Shown in pieces: positions 8,843 through 17,666 of a DNA stretch of 64,000 nucleotides (position 1 is the stretch's first letter; the number at the start of each line of letters is the position of its first letter). The notes below the pieces were generated by a model. It was given only the letters and a program-made list of their open reading frames with translations, ran no database searches and had not been told where the DNA came from. The stretch is from Roseburia faecis (lineage in GTDB: Bacteria > Bacillota > Clostridia > Lachnospirales > Lachnospiraceae): NCBI RefSeq assembly GCF_001406815.1, contig NZ_CVRR01000071.1:62001-126000 (forward strand). Direction: 5' to 3'. Position numbers and translations under genes: made by a program.

Positions 8843-11212
8843 ATGTCAGATGTTGTTGAAAAACAGCCGTTAACCGAAGATTACCTGAAGAAGATGGATG
8901 CCTACTGGCGCGCAGCCAATTACCTTGGTGCCGCACAGTTATATCTGCTGGATAATCCACTTCTTCGAGAGCCGCTTACCAGAGATCAGGTAAAGAAAAA
9001 GATTGTTGGTCACTGGGGAACCGTACCGGGACAGAACTTTGTCTATGTACATTTAAACCGTGTGATCAAAAAGTATGATCAGGATATGATTTTAATTTCC
9101 GGTCCGGGACACGGCGGAAACTTCTTTGTTGCCAATACTTATCTGGAAGGTACCTATAGCGAGGTATATCCAAATATCGGAGAAGATATGGATGGACTGA
9201 AGAAACTGTGTAAGCAGTTCTCTTTCCCGGGAGGAATCTCCAGCCATGTAGCTCCGGAAACTCCGGGTTCCATCAACGAAGGTGGTGAGCTGGGATATTC
9301 CCTGGCACATTCGTTTGGTGCGGTATTTGATAACCCGGATCTGATTGCTGCCTGTATCGTGGGAGACGGTGAGTCCGAGACCGGACCTCTTGCAACTTCA
9401 TGGCAGTGTAATAAGTTCTTAAATCCGGAGAGCGATGGAGCGGTTCTTCCAATCCTTCATATGAATGGATATAAGATCAGTAATCCAACCATTCTTGCAC
9501 GTATTTCTCATGAAGAACTTGAGCATTTCTTTGATGGATGCGGATGGAAACCATATTTTGTAGAGGGCGATGATCCAATGACCATGCACCGCAAGATGGC
9601 AGAGACACTTGATACCGTTATGGACGAAATCAAGGCGATCCAGAAGAATGCAAGAGAAAACCACGATACCACAAGACCAAAGTGGCCAATGATTGTACTT
9701 CGTACTCCAAAGGGATGGACAGGACCAAAGGTTGTAGACGGAAAGCAGATCGAGGGATCTTTCCGTGCGCATCAGGTTCCGATCATGATGGACAAACCGG
9801 AGCATCTGGAAATGTTAAAAGAGTGGTTACTCAGCTACCATCCGGAAGAATTGTTTGATGAGAATGGAAAACTGATTCCGGAACTGAAAGCACTTGCACC
9901 GACCGGAGACCGCAGAATCGGTTCTAACCCACATGCAAACGGTGGTAAGCTCTTACGTGACTTAAGACTTCCAGATTTCCGTGATTATGCACTTGATGTT
10001 CCGGCGCCGGGAAGCGTTGAGGCACAGGATATGGTAGAACTTGGCGGATTTGTCCGTGATATCTTCAAACTGAATGAGGATTCCAAGAACTTCCGTATTT
10101 TCGGACCGGACGAGACAATGTCAAACCGTCTGATGAAAGTCTTTGAGGAGACAAACCGTGACTGGAACAATGAAAAACTGGATTCCGATGAATTCCTTGC
10201 TACAGATGGCCGTGTTATGGATTCTATGTTAAGTGAGCATATGTGTGAGGGATGGTTAGAGGGATATCTTCTGACAGGACGTCATGGATTCTTTGCAAGT
10301 TATGAAGCATTTATCCGTGTGGTAGATTCTATGTGTGCACAGCATGCAAAGTGGTTAAAGGTATGTAATCAGCTTCCGTGGAGACAGTCCATTGCTTCCC
10401 TGAACCTGATTCTTACATCCAATGTATGGCAGCAGGATCACAATGGATTTACCCATCAGGACCCGGGATTTTTAGATCATATTGCAAATAAGAAGGCAGA
10501 TGTGGTACGTCTTTATCTGCCACCGGATACCAATTGTCTGCTGTCCTGCTTTGATCACTGCATCAGAAGCCGCGATTATGTGAATGTGCTTGTTACATCC
10601 AAGCATCCGAGACAGCAGTGGCTGACTATGGAACAGGCAGTAAAGCATTGTACACAGGGTATCGGCATCTGGGAGTGGGCAAGTAACGACCAGGGACAGG
10701 AGCCTGATGTGGTTATGGCATGCTGTGGAGATACTCCGACACTGGAGACATTAGCAGCAGTTACGATTTTAAGAAAGGCAATGCCGGAGATTAAGATTCG
10801 CGTGATCAATGTTGTCGATCTGATGAAACTTGAGCCAAGCACCAAGCATCCGCATGGTCTGACAGATGCAGAGTACGATGCACTGTTCACCAAAGATAAG
10901 CCAATCATCTTTGCATTCCATGGGTATCATACACTGATCCACGAGCTGACCTATCGTCGTACCAACAGAAATATTCATGTATACGGATATCAGGAGGAAG
11001 GAACCATCACAACACCATTCGATATGCGTGTACAGAATGAGATTGACCGTTTCCATCTGGTAAAGAGCGTAATTGAGCATCTTCCACAGTTAGGAAATCG
11101 TGGCGCTTATCTGACACAGAAAATGAATGACAAGCTTGTAGAACACAAGCAGTACATTCATGAGTATGGTGTTGATATGCCGGAGATCCGTGACTGGAAA
11201 TGGGATTTATAA
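8843..11212 (+). CDS. xfp: Xylulose-5-phosphate/fructose-6-phosphate phosphoketolase
   Basis: The 789-residue protein has the full family length. It cleaves xylulose 5-phosphate (and usually fructose 6-phosphate) with inorganic phosphate to acetyl phosphate plus glyceraldehyde 3-phosphate (or erythrose 4-phosphate), using thiamine diphosphate. Visible signatures: N-terminal G-P-G-H-G-G (about 90), P-G-G-I-S-S-H, the cofactor-binding G-D-G-E-S-E-T-G-P, and C-terminal [10 protein letters not shown]. It is cytoplasmic and provides a pentose route to acetate and ATP. It stands alone; the next gene is a convergent AraC-type regulator. Codon use is strongly biased, as in highly expressed genes. Confidence 0.97.
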   Translation: MSDVVEKQPLTEDYLKKMDAYWRAANYLGAAQLYLLDNPLLREPLTRDQVKKKIVGHWGTVPGQNFVYVHLNRVIKKYDQDMILISGPGHGGNFFVANTYLEGTYSEVYPNIGEDMDGLKKLCKQFSFPGGISSHVAPETPGSINEGGELGYSLAHSFGAVFDNPDLIAACIVGDGESETGPLATSWQCNKFLNPESDGAVLPILHMNGYKISNPTILARISHEELEHFFDGCGWKPYFVEGDDPMTMHRKMAETLDTVMDEIKAIQKNARENHDTTRPKWPMIVLRTPKGWTGPKVVDGKQIEGSFRAHQVPIMMDKPEHLEMLKEWLLSYHPEELFDENGKLIPELKALAPTGDRRIGSNPHANGGKLLRDLRLPDFRDYALDVPAPGSVEAQDMVELGGFVRDIFKLNEDSKNFRIFGPDETMSNRLMKVFEETNRDWNNEKLDSDEFLATDGRVMDSMLSEHMCEGWLEGYLLTGRHGFFASYEAFIRVVDSMCAQHAKWLKVCNQLPWRQSIASLNLILTSNVWQQDHNGFTHQDPGFLDHIANKKADVVRLYLPPDTNCLLSCFDHCIRSRDYVNVLVTSKHPRQQWLTMEQAVKHCTQGIGIWEWASNDQGQEPDVVMACCGDTPTLETLAAVTILRKAMPEIKIRVINVVDLMKLEPSTKHPHGLTDAEYDALFTKDKPIIFAFHGYHTLIHELTYRRTNRNIHVYGYQEEGTITTPFDMRVQNEIDRFHLVKSVIEHLPQLGNRGAYLTQKMNDKLVEHKQYIHEYGVDMPEIRDWKWDL

Positions 11213-11221
11213 AATAAAATA

Positions 11222-12271
11222 TCAACAGGATTCTTTGCGGAACTGTGCCGGAGTCATCCGGTGCCGTTCCGTAAATATTTTGTAGAAATATCCTTTGTTT
11301 TTGTAGCCGACTTCGGCAGCAATCGCATCGATTGTCAGTCTGGTGTGCAGCAACAGTTCTTCGGCTTTCTGCAGACGCAGATGCTGCAGATATTCCGTAT
11401 AAGTCATTCCGGTCCGGTTTTTCAGTAACCGGTTGAAATAATCTTCCTGAAAATGGAATTCTTCACAGAGCATTCGTATGGAAATGTTTTTCATATGCTG
11501 CTTCATATAATCAGAAATTTCTTCATATAAAATCCAGTTCATTTTCTGTCGCAGTTTTTTTGACAGCGAAAATTCATATTGTGTATTTAAAATACGAAAA
11601 ATGCGCAGGAGAAGTCCCCGACAGATGATCGGAGAAGCCTCATCATGACGCTGTAATTCCAAAAGAAGTGATGTCATGGTTTCATCCATCTGTGAGACTG
11701 CCTCCTCTGCCTGAGGGAGAAAATGCAGATATTGCTGGAGCGATTTCTGTTCCATCAGTGCCATCTTCAGGAACGAGCTGATACGCTCTGTTGTAATCTG
11801 CCGTTTCATAATGTCCTGAAACATCACATTGGTAATGCCAAGAAACAGAAGTGTGGCAGAAGTTCCTTCCATGATTTCCTGATGCAGACAGTTTTTGTCG
11901 ATCAGGCAGACTTCACCCCGGTGAAAAGTAAATTCATTGCCCAGAATTTTCTGCCGGTATTCTCCGTCAATGATATAAAACAATTCCAGATATTCGTGTG
12001 AGTGCATCTGCGTGCGCATGCCGGGTGTAAACTCTTTTTCATAAAGGAACGAGGGCTGGGAGGGCAGAATCGTTGCAGAAAGCATATGTCCGTCATGAAT
12101 ATCCCACAGCAGGGAAAACAGATGTTCATTTTCCGGAAGCGGATAGGTTTTGACAACGCTTTCATGAGCCGAATATTCCGGATGCAGAATCTGAAACCGG
12201 CTGAAGTTATCCGGGATCTGTGTATTTGCACTCTGATAAATCAAATGTTTTGTAAAATTCTTCAAATCCAT
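11222..12271 (-). CDS. AraC-family transcriptional regulator with cupin sensor
   Basis: The 349-residue protein has an N-terminal cupin-like sensor (about 75-160, with T-Q-M-H-S-H-E-Y-L-E and R-G-E-V-C-L-I-D) and a C-terminal pair of helix-turn-helices (about 250-349) ending in A-E-V-G-Y-K-N-K-G-Y-F-Y-K-I-F. This layout is typical of regulators of sugar catabolism. The start at 12271 is supported by GGAGACG just upstream (12276-12282 on the + strand). It is convergent with xfp, 9 bases apart; control of xfp is an attractive but unproven guess. The ligand is unknown. Confidence 0.9.
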   Translation of the reverse strand: MDLKNFTKHLIYQSANTQIPDNFSRFQILHPEYSAHESVVKTYPLPENEHLFSLLWDIHDGHMLSATILPSQPSFLYEKEFTPGMRTQMHSHEYLELFYIIDGEYRQKILGNEFTFHRGEVCLIDKNCLHQEIMEGTSATLLFLGITNVMFQDIMKRQITTERISSFLKMALMEQKSLQQYLHFLPQAEEAVSQMDETMTSLLLELQRHDEASPIICRGLLLRIFRILNTQYEFSLSKKLRQKMNWILYEEISDYMKQHMKNISIRMLCEEFHFQEDYFNRLLKNRTGMTYTEYLQHLRLQKAEELLLHTRLTIDAIAAEVGYKNKGYFYKIFTERHRMTPAQFRKESC

Positions 12272-12284
12272 GGAACGTCTCCTG

Positions 12285-12317
12285 TAAAAAATTACTCCAC
12301 CATGGAGGTGGAGTAAT
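12285..12317 (-). terminator. Rho-independent terminator after typA
   Basis: A perfect 11-bp stem ATTACTCCACC / GGTGGAGTAAT (12291-12301 / 12307-12317) with a 5-nt loop runs, on the minus strand, into a T tract (the A run 12285-12290). It ends typA transcription just before the AraC gene, which must have its own promoter in or near this segment. Confidence 0.93.
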
Positions 12318-12343
12318 TGTAAGTGTATGTTTTTGCCTGTTAT

Positions 12344-14188
12344 TTATTTCATGGCATTTTTCTTGGCGATGGAAGCACGCTTGCGCATCGTAGGATCCAG
12401 AATTCTCTTGCGGATACGCAGGCTTTCCGGAGTTACCTCAAGAAGCTCGTCGGTATCAATGAAGTCAAGAGCCTGCTCTAAGCTTAATTTGCGAGGCGGA
12501 ACCAGAGTCAGTGCCTCATCTGCAGAAGAGGAACGTGTATTGGTCAGATGCTTTTTCTTGCAGACATTTAACTCAATATCTTCGGCTTTGGAACTCTGTC
12601 CGATGATCATACCGGAATATACTTTTTCGCCAGGTCCGATAAAGAGCGTACCACGCTCCTGTGCGGAGAACAGACCGTAAGTTACGGATTCACCGGTCTC
12701 AAATGCAATCAGGGAACCGGTAGAACGGTAAGCAATCTCACCGCGGAATGGCTCATATCCGTCAAACATGGTATTGATGATACCGTTTCCTTTGGTGTCG
12801 GTCATGAACTCCCCACGATATCCGATCAGACCACGGGAAGGAATCTTAAACTCTAAGCGGGTATAACCGCCGGCAATGGAACCCATATTTAAAAGTTCAC
12901 CCTTCCGCTGCTGCAGTTTGGAGATAACGGCGCCGGTAAATTCATCCGGTACATCCACGTAAGCAAGTTCCATTGGCTCAAGTTTTTTGCCATTCTCATC
13001 GTAGTGATAGAGAACCTCGGCTTTGCTGACTGCAAATTCATATCCTTCACGGCGCATATTCTCGATCAGGACGGACAGATGCAGCTCACCACGGCCGGAT
13101 ACTTTTAAGCTGTCCGGGCTGTCGGTTTCTTCGACACGGAGAGAAACATCGGTATTTAACTCACGGAACAGTCTGTCGCGGATATGACGGGAAGTGACAT
13201 ATTTTCCTTCCTGACCGGCGAGAGGACTGTCGTTTACGATGAAATTCATGGAGATAGTCGGCTCAGAAATCTTCTGGAACGGAATAGCTACCGGATTTTC
13301 CGGAGAACAGATGGTATCTCCAATGTGAATGTCCGCAATACCGGAGATGGCTACGATGGAACCGATCTTTGCTTCACTGACATCTACTTTATTTAAACCA
13401 TCGAACTCATACAGTTTGCTGATGCGGACTTTCTCAAGTTTGTCCGGATCGTGATGGTTGACAACGACTGCTTCCTGGTTGACTTTCAGGGAACCGTTGT
13501 CGACTTTACCGATACCGATACGGCCAACGTATTCGTTGTAATCGATGGTACTGATTAAAACCTGTGTGTTGGCATCCGGATCTCCGGTCGGGGCCGGGAT
13601 ATAGTTTACGATCGTCTCGAAAAGAGGAGTCATGTCCTTCTTTTCATCGTCGAGATTATACATAGCGTATCCGTCTCTTGCGGAAGCGTAGATGAACGGG
13701 CAGTCAAGCTGCTCATCGGAAGCATCCAGATCCATGAAAAGCTCTAACACCTCATCAATCACTTCTGCAGGGCGCGCTTCCGGACGGTCGATCTTGTTGA
13801 TGCAGACAATAACCGGGAGATTTAAAGCAAGTGCTTTCATCAGTACGAATTTGGTCTGCGGCATGGTTCCCTCGAATGCGTCTACGACGAGGACTACACC
13901 ATTTACCATCTTAAGAACACGCTCTACCTCACCACCGAAATCGGCATGGCCAGGCGTATCGATAATGTTGATTTTTGTATCCTTATAAAATACAGCGGTA
14001 TTTTTGGACAGGATAGTGATACCACGCTCACGCTCGATATCGTTGGAATCCATGACACGTTCCTGTACTTCCTGATTGGCACGGAACACACCGCTTTGTT
14101 TTAACAGCTCATCGACCAATGTGGTTTTACCATGATCGACATGGGCGATGATTGCGATATTACGAATGTCGTCTCTTGTTGTTACCAT
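12344..14188 (-). CDS. typA: Translational GTPase TypA/BipA
   Basis: The 614-residue protein has the normal length of TypA. The P-loop A-H-V-D-H-G-K-T-T is at about residues 14-22, then R-G-I-T-I, D-T-P-G-H and N-K-I-D; EF-G-like domains II, III and V follow with the BipA-specific C-terminal domain (G-Y-R-G-E-F-M-T-D-T-K-G-N-G). It binds ribosomes like EF-G and supports 50S assembly and growth at low temperature or under stress. It is transcribed alone from a promoter at 14241-14268 and closed by a strong terminator. Confidence 0.97.
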   Translation of the reverse strand: MVTTRDDIRNIAIIAHVDHGKTTLVDELLKQSGVFRANQEVQERVMDSNDIERERGITILSKNTAVFYKDTKINIIDTPGHADFGGEVERVLKMVNGVVLVVDAFEGTMPQTKFVLMKALALNLPVIVCINKIDRPEARPAEVIDEVLELFMDLDASDEQLDCPFIYASARDGYAMYNLDDEKKDMTPLFETIVNYIPAPTGDPDANTQVLISTIDYNEYVGRIGIGKVDNGSLKVNQEAVVVNHHDPDKLEKVRISKLYEFDGLNKVDVSEAKIGSIVAISGIADIHIGDTICSPENPVAIPFQKISEPTISMNFIVNDSPLAGQEGKYVTSRHIRDRLFRELNTDVSLRVEETDSPDSLKVSGRGELHLSVLIENMRREGYEFAVSKAEVLYHYDENGKKLEPMELAYVDVPDEFTGAVISKLQQRKGELLNMGSIAGGYTRLEFKIPSRGLIGYRGEFMTDTKGNGIINTMFDGYEPFRGEIAYRSTGSLIAFETGESVTYGLFSAQERGTLFIGPGEKVYSGMIIGQSSKAEDIELNVCKKKHLTNTRSSSADEALTLVPPRKLSLEQALDFIDTDELLEVTPESLRIRKRILDPTMRKRASIAKKNAMK

Positions 14189-14240
14189 AAATTTAACCTT
14201 CTTTTTAATATTGTTTAACTTTACATAAATAACCTATCCT

Positions 14241-14268
14241 ATTTTATCATAAAAAGCTGATTTCGCAA
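14241..14268 (-). promoter_or_regulatory. Sigma-A promoter for typA, overlapping a hairpin
   Basis: On the minus strand TTGCGA (14268-14263), 16-bp spacer and an extended -10 TGA-TAAAAT (-10 at 14246-14241) precede typA by about 50 bases. The same DNA contains an inverted repeat AAAAAGCT / AGCTTTTT (14251-14276). The remaining 14189-14409 region, between divergent genes, holds a CCGGCGA / TCGCCGG hairpin (14286-14320) without a T run and no other recognisable element. Confidence 0.6.
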
Positions 14269-14409
14269 GCTTTTTTCAGCGTACACCGGCGATTTAAGCG
14301 TTTTAGATAGTTTTCGCCGGCCTTATCGACAAGGTTTGATGATTTCTACCAACCATTAAATGGTAAAACAGAAGCCTATCAAAAATTTCCACAAAAGGAA
14401 GGAGTATTC

Positions 14410-15036
14410 ATGGCAGATAAAATGTGTGAAAACAATCAGGTCACTATTATGGGAGAAATTGTATCGGACTTTTCGTATAGTCACGAGGTATATGGGGAAG
14501 GATTTTATATGGTGGAAGTATCTGTCCACCGCCTGTCCAGTTTCGTCGATTATATTCCGGTGATGGTATCGGAGCGTCTGGTCAATGTGCAGGAGAGTGC
14601 GGAGGGAAAATGCGTCTATATTACAGGACAGTTCCGTTCATTCAACCGGCATGAGGAGCATAAAAACCGTCTGGTGTTATCGGTTTTTGCGAGGGAGTTT
14701 GAACTGGTTGAGCAGTTTGAGGAAGAAAATGCAGCCAACCAGATTTTTCTGGATGGATTTATCTGTAAGGAATCGGTATACCGAAAAACACCTCTGGGAA
14801 GGGAGATCGCGGATCTTCTGGTCGCAGTCAACCGGTCATATGGCAAATCGGACTATATTCCCTGCATCTGCTGGGGCAGAAATGCAAGATTTGCATCCGG
14901 ATTCGAGGTCGGATCACATGTGCAGATCTGGGGAAGAATCCAGAGCCGCGAGTATGTAAAGAAAGTCAGTGAGACACAGGTGGAGCAGAGGGTTGCTTAC
15001 GAGGTATCCGTCAGCAAGATTGAATTCCTGGAGTAG
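14410..15036 (+). CDS. Single-stranded DNA-binding protein-like, two OB folds
   Basis: The 208-residue protein reads as two tandem OB folds. The first (about 10-100) has N-Q-V-T-I-M-G-E-I and V-Y-I-T-G-Q-F-R-S-F-N; the second (about 110-205) has N-Q-I-F-L-D-G-F-I-C, R-K-T-P-L-G-R-E-I-A-D, I-P-C-I-C-W-G-R-N-A and G-S-H-V-Q-I-W-G-R-I-Q-S-R. The second repeat is close to SSB/PriB. There is no acidic partner-binding tail as in housekeeping SSB; it ends in S-K-I-E-F-L-E. The ATG has GGAAGGAG in front. It probably binds single-stranded DNA, perhaps as an accessory SSB; the specific role is not known. Confidence 0.75.
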   Translation: MADKMCENNQVTIMGEIVSDFSYSHEVYGEGFYMVEVSVHRLSSFVDYIPVMVSERLVNVQESAEGKCVYITGQFRSFNRHEEHKNRLVLSVFAREFELVEQFEEENAANQIFLDGFICKESVYRKTPLGREIADLLVAVNRSYGKSDYIPCICWGRNARFASGFEVGSHVQIWGRIQSREYVKKVSETQVEQRVAYEVSVSKIEFLE

Positions 15037-15109
15037 ACTTGATTATTTGACGCTTTTGTGTTATCTTACATAGGATTTCATTTGGTTAAGAGATATCATG
15101 GAGGCTGAA

Positions 15110-15595
15110 ATGGACAGAGGAGTGATTCAGGTTTATTATGGAGAGGGACATGGTAAATCGACCGCGGCAATCGGGAATGCAATTCGTATTGCCAGCGAGG
15201 GAAAAAGCGTCATTATCATTCAGTTCTTGAAGGGAAAAAATGAAAACGAACTGACATTTTTAAGCCGGCTGGAGCCGGAAATAAAAATATTCCGTTTTGC
15301 AAAATCGGATGAGTGTTTTGAGGCACTTTCCGAGGAGGCAAAACAGGAAGAAAGTATGAATCTGCGCAATGGATTCAATTACGGAAAGAAAGTCGTTACG
15401 ACAGGTGCCTGTGATATGCTAATCTTAGATGAGGTACTTGGAATTGTGGACGAAAAGGTGATAAGCCCTGAAGAAATTTGTGAGCTGTTTGCCGCAAAGC
15501 CGGAAGAAATGACTCTGGTCTGCACAGGACGCGTTCTGGATGAAAAAATCCGTGAGGCAGCAGACGAGGTTTATAATATCGCACCGGAGAAATAG
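15110..15595 (+). CDS. cobO: Cob(I)yrinic acid a,c-diamide adenosyltransferase-like ATPase
   Basis: The 161-residue protein begins with the P-loop motif V-Y-Y-G-E-G-H-G-K-S-T characteristic of the CobO/BtuR corrinoid adenosyltransferases and has the later L-I-L-D-E and C-T-G-R segments. These transfer the adenosyl group of ATP to Co(I) corrinoids, making the coenzyme B12 form. I choose the ATG at 15110 because GGAGG (15100-15104) lies 5 bases before it; an ATG at 15098 would sit on that site. It is shorter than enterobacterial BtuR (about 195 residues), as is common in clostridial versions. Its stop codon abuts the dapA promoter. Confidence 0.82.
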   Translation: MDRGVIQVYYGEGHGKSTAAIGNAIRIASEGKSVIIIQFLKGKNENELTFLSRLEPEIKIFRFAKSDECFEALSEEAKQEESMNLRNGFNYGKKVVTTGACDMLILDEVLGIVDEKVISPEEICELFAAKPEEMTLVCTGRVLDEKIREAADEVYNIAPEK

Positions 15596-15596
15596 A

Positions 15597-15625
15597 TTGA
15601 CAGACTATGCCGGTGGTGGTAGAAT
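15597..15625 (+). promoter_or_regulatory. Sigma-A promoter of the lysine riboswitch / dapAB transcript
   Basis: A consensus -35 TTGACA (15597-15602), 17-bp spacer and TAGAAT (15620-15625) begin one base after the cobO stop. The expected start, near 15632, lies about 11 bases before the riboswitch core. Confidence 0.9.
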
Positions 15626-15642
15626 GAAAGAAATACATGGGA

Positions 15643-15858
15643 TAGAGGTCGCGTAATTCATGAGTAGCCTGTTGGATGTGGCAGACACAGTCGAATGCAG
15701 GTAAAAGGGGAAAGCGCCGAAAGAACCGGATGACTGCAGTCTGGTTTTTGGGCATGCGGTGAATAATCGTATGACTGTCAGAAGCGTATGAGCGTGGATG
15801 GAGAGCTATCAGATCTAAAAAAGGTTAGATTGACCAGCTCGTTTTGAGCTGGTTTTTT
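15643..15858 (+). promoter_or_regulatory. Lysine riboswitch (L-box) with terminator, upstream of dapA
   Basis: The leader carries the recognisable L-box blocks in order: AGAGGTCGCG (15644-15653), ATTCATGAGTAGCC (15656 on), AGGTAAAAGGGGAAAGCGCCGAA (15700-15722, a near-invariant core), a TGACTGTCAG segment (15772-15781) and GCGTGGATGGAGAGCT at the end. It is followed by an intrinsic terminator. In this family lysine binding stabilises the aptamer and lets the terminator form, shutting off transcription. Placement in front of dapA, the committed step to lysine, fits exactly. Confidence 0.93.
15833..15858 (+). terminator. Riboswitch-controlled terminator before dapA
   Basis: The stem ACCAGCTC / GAGCTGGT (15833-15840 / 15846-15853), loop GTTTT, is followed by seven T. 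It lies 9 bases before the dapA ribosome site and is the expression platform of the lysine riboswitch. Confidence 0.92.
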
Positions 15859-15881
15859 TATTTAGAAAGGAGAATAAAACA

Positions 15882-16769
15882 GTGGCAATTTTTAAGGGAG
15901 CCGGAGTCGCAATCGTGACACCAATGAAGAACAATGAGGAAGTTAATTATGATAAACTTGAGGAACTGATTAACCAGCAGATTGACGGTGGTACAGATGC
16001 CATCGTAATTGCAGGTACGACAGGAGAAAGCGCAACACTTACGATGGAAGAACACCGTGATGTGATCAAGGCAGCCATCGAGTTTACAAAACATCGTGTT
16101 CCGGTTGTGGCAGGTACTGGTTCAAACTGCACACGTACAGCCATTCAGCTTTCACAGGAGGCAGAAGAGGCAGGAGCAGACGGACTTCTGATCGTTACAC
16201 CATATTATAACAAGGCAACACAGGCAGGCCTGATCAGCCATTATTCACAGATCGCAGACAGCACCAAGTGTCCGATCATTATGTATAATGTGCCGGGACG
16301 TACCGGATGTAATCTTCTTCCGGAGACGGTTGCCGAGCTGGTCCGCACCAAGAGTAATCTCGTAGGATTAAAGGAAGCAACCGGAAATCTGGCACAGGCT
16401 TCCAAGACGATGGCACTTACCGACGGAAAACTGGATCTTTATTCCGGTGAAGACGGTCTTGTTGTACCGCTTATGTCAATCGGTGCAGTCGGTGTGATTT
16501 CGGTATGGAGCAATGTGGCACCGGGCAAAGTACACGCAATGTGTGAAAGCTTCTTCAAGGGTGATATTAAGACAGCAAGAAAACTGCAGCTGGAGGCGCT
16601 TCCACTGGTAGATGCACTGTTTTCCGAAGTAAATCCGATTCCGGTTAAGAAGGCATTAAACCTGATGGGTATGGAAGTAGGACCTCTTCGTTCCCCACTC
16701 TGTGAGATGAGCGAGGCTAATGCAAAGAAACTTGCAGAAGTAATGAAAAATTATGGAATTTTAGCATAG
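15882..16769 (+). CDS. dapA: 4-hydroxy-tetrahydrodipicolinate synthase
   Basis: The 295-residue protein condenses pyruvate with aspartate semialdehyde at the branch to diaminopimelate and lysine. Family marks: A-G-T-T-G-E-S near residue 44, M-Y-N-V-P-G-R-T-G with the active tyrosine near 133, and the Schiff-base lysine in V-G-L-K-E-A-T-G-N near 162. Translation starts at a GTG (15882), supported by AAAGGAG at 15866-15872. It forms an operon with dapB, 21 bases downstream, under lysine riboswitch control. Confidence 0.97.
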   Translation: MAIFKGAGVAIVTPMKNNEEVNYDKLEELINQQIDGGTDAIVIAGTTGESATLTMEEHRDVIKAAIEFTKHRVPVVAGTGSNCTRTAIQLSQEAEEAGADGLLIVTPYYNKATQAGLISHYSQIADSTKCPIIMYNVPGRTGCNLLPETVAELVRTKSNLVGLKEATGNLAQASKTMALTDGKLDLYSGEDGLVVPLMSIGAVGVISVWSNVAPGKVHAMCESFFKGDIKTARKLQLEALPLVDALFSEVNPIPVKKALNLMGMEVGPLRSPLCEMSEANAKKLAEVMKNYGILA

Positions 16770-16790
16770 ATCAGGGAGGCACAAAAGAAA

Positions 16791-17552
16791 ATGACAAGAG
16801 CGATCATGAATGGCTGCAACGGGAAGATGGGACAGTGTATCACAGGAATCTGTGCGCAGGATGAGGACATTGAGATTGTTGCAGGAATTGATACTTATGA
16901 TGGAATCAAAAATGATTATCCGGTATTTGCCAGTCTGAAAGAGTGTACGGTGGATGCGGATGTAATCATTGATTTTTCCAATGCAAAAGCAGTGGATGCG
17001 CTGCTTGCATATGGTGTGGAAAAACAGATTCCGATCGTGCTTTGTACGACAGGACTTTCCGAACAGCAGCTTGCCGATGTGGAAAAAGCATACGAAAAAG
17101 TTGCAATTTTAAAATCCGCAAATATGTCTCTCGGAATCAATACTCTGATGGAACTGCTCAAAAAAGCTGCGCAGGTATTTGCGCCGGCAGGATTTGATAT
17201 GGAGATTGTAGAGAAACATCATAACCAGAAGCTGGATGCACCGAGCGGCACGGCACTGGCACTGGCTGATTCCATGAATGAGGCACTGGATGAGGCATAT
17301 ACCTATACCTATGACAGAAGCCAGAAGCGCAAGAAGAGGGATAAATACGAAATTGGACTCTCTTCTGTTCGTGGCGGCAATATTGTCGGAGAGCATGAAG
17401 TGATTTTCGCCGGACAGGATGAGGTGATTGAATTCAAGCATACGGCATACTCCAAGGCGGTATTTGCAAAGGGCGCTGTGGAAGCAGCAAAATTTTTAAA
17501 AGGAAAGTCTGCAGGACATTATGATATGGCAGATGTCATTGCGGCAAAATAA
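16791..17552 (+). CDS. dapB: 4-hydroxy-tetrahydrodipicolinate reductase
   Basis: The 253-residue protein reduces hydroxy-tetrahydrodipicolinate with NAD(P)H in lysine and peptidoglycan-precursor synthesis. The nucleotide-binding start is M-N-G-C-N-G-K-M-G-Q and the catalytic loop is E-K-H-H-N-Q-K-L-D-A-P-S-G-T-A (about 143-157). Second gene of the riboswitch-controlled dapA-dapB transcript, ended by the terminator at 17564-17588. GGGAGG precedes the start. Confidence 0.97.
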   Translation: MTRAIMNGCNGKMGQCITGICAQDEDIEIVAGIDTYDGIKNDYPVFASLKECTVDADVIIDFSNAKAVDALLAYGVEKQIPIVLCTTGLSEQQLADVEKAYEKVAILKSANMSLGINTLMELLKKAAQVFAPAGFDMEIVEKHHNQKLDAPSGTALALADSMNEALDEAYTYTYDRSQKRKKRDKYEIGLSSVRGGNIVGEHEVIFAGQDEVIEFKHTAYSKAVFAKGAVEAAKFLKGKSAGHYDMADVIAAK

Positions 17553-17563
17553 ACGGGAAGAGA

Positions 17564-17588
17564 GGCACTGATAATCAGTGCCTTTTTT
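17564..17588 (+). terminator. Rho-independent terminator after dapB
   Basis: A perfect 8-bp stem GGCACTGA / TCAGTGCC (17564-17571 / 17575-17582) with a 3-nt loop is followed by TTTTTT. Confidence 0.95.
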
Positions 17589-17599
17589 GCGCAAAATGT

Positions 17600-17629
17600 T
17601 TGACAGTGCAGCTGGTTCATATTTATAAT
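17600..17629 (+). promoter_or_regulatory. Sigma-A promoter for the papain-like protease gene
   Basis: TTGACA (17600-17605), 18-bp spacer, TATAAT (17624-17629): consensus in both boxes. The start site would be about 30 bases before the protease ATG. It may also serve pyrC-pyrF-pyrK-pyrD, since no terminator or other promoter is visible before pyrC. Confidence 0.88.
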
Positions 17630-17666
17630 GGAAAGAAGAAACCTGACGATAAGAAAGAGGTAGAAA

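Noticed and set aside
14286-14320. Terminator between typA and the SSB-like gene
   Set aside because: The CCGGCGA/TCGCCGG hairpin has no T run on either side and lies between divergent genes.
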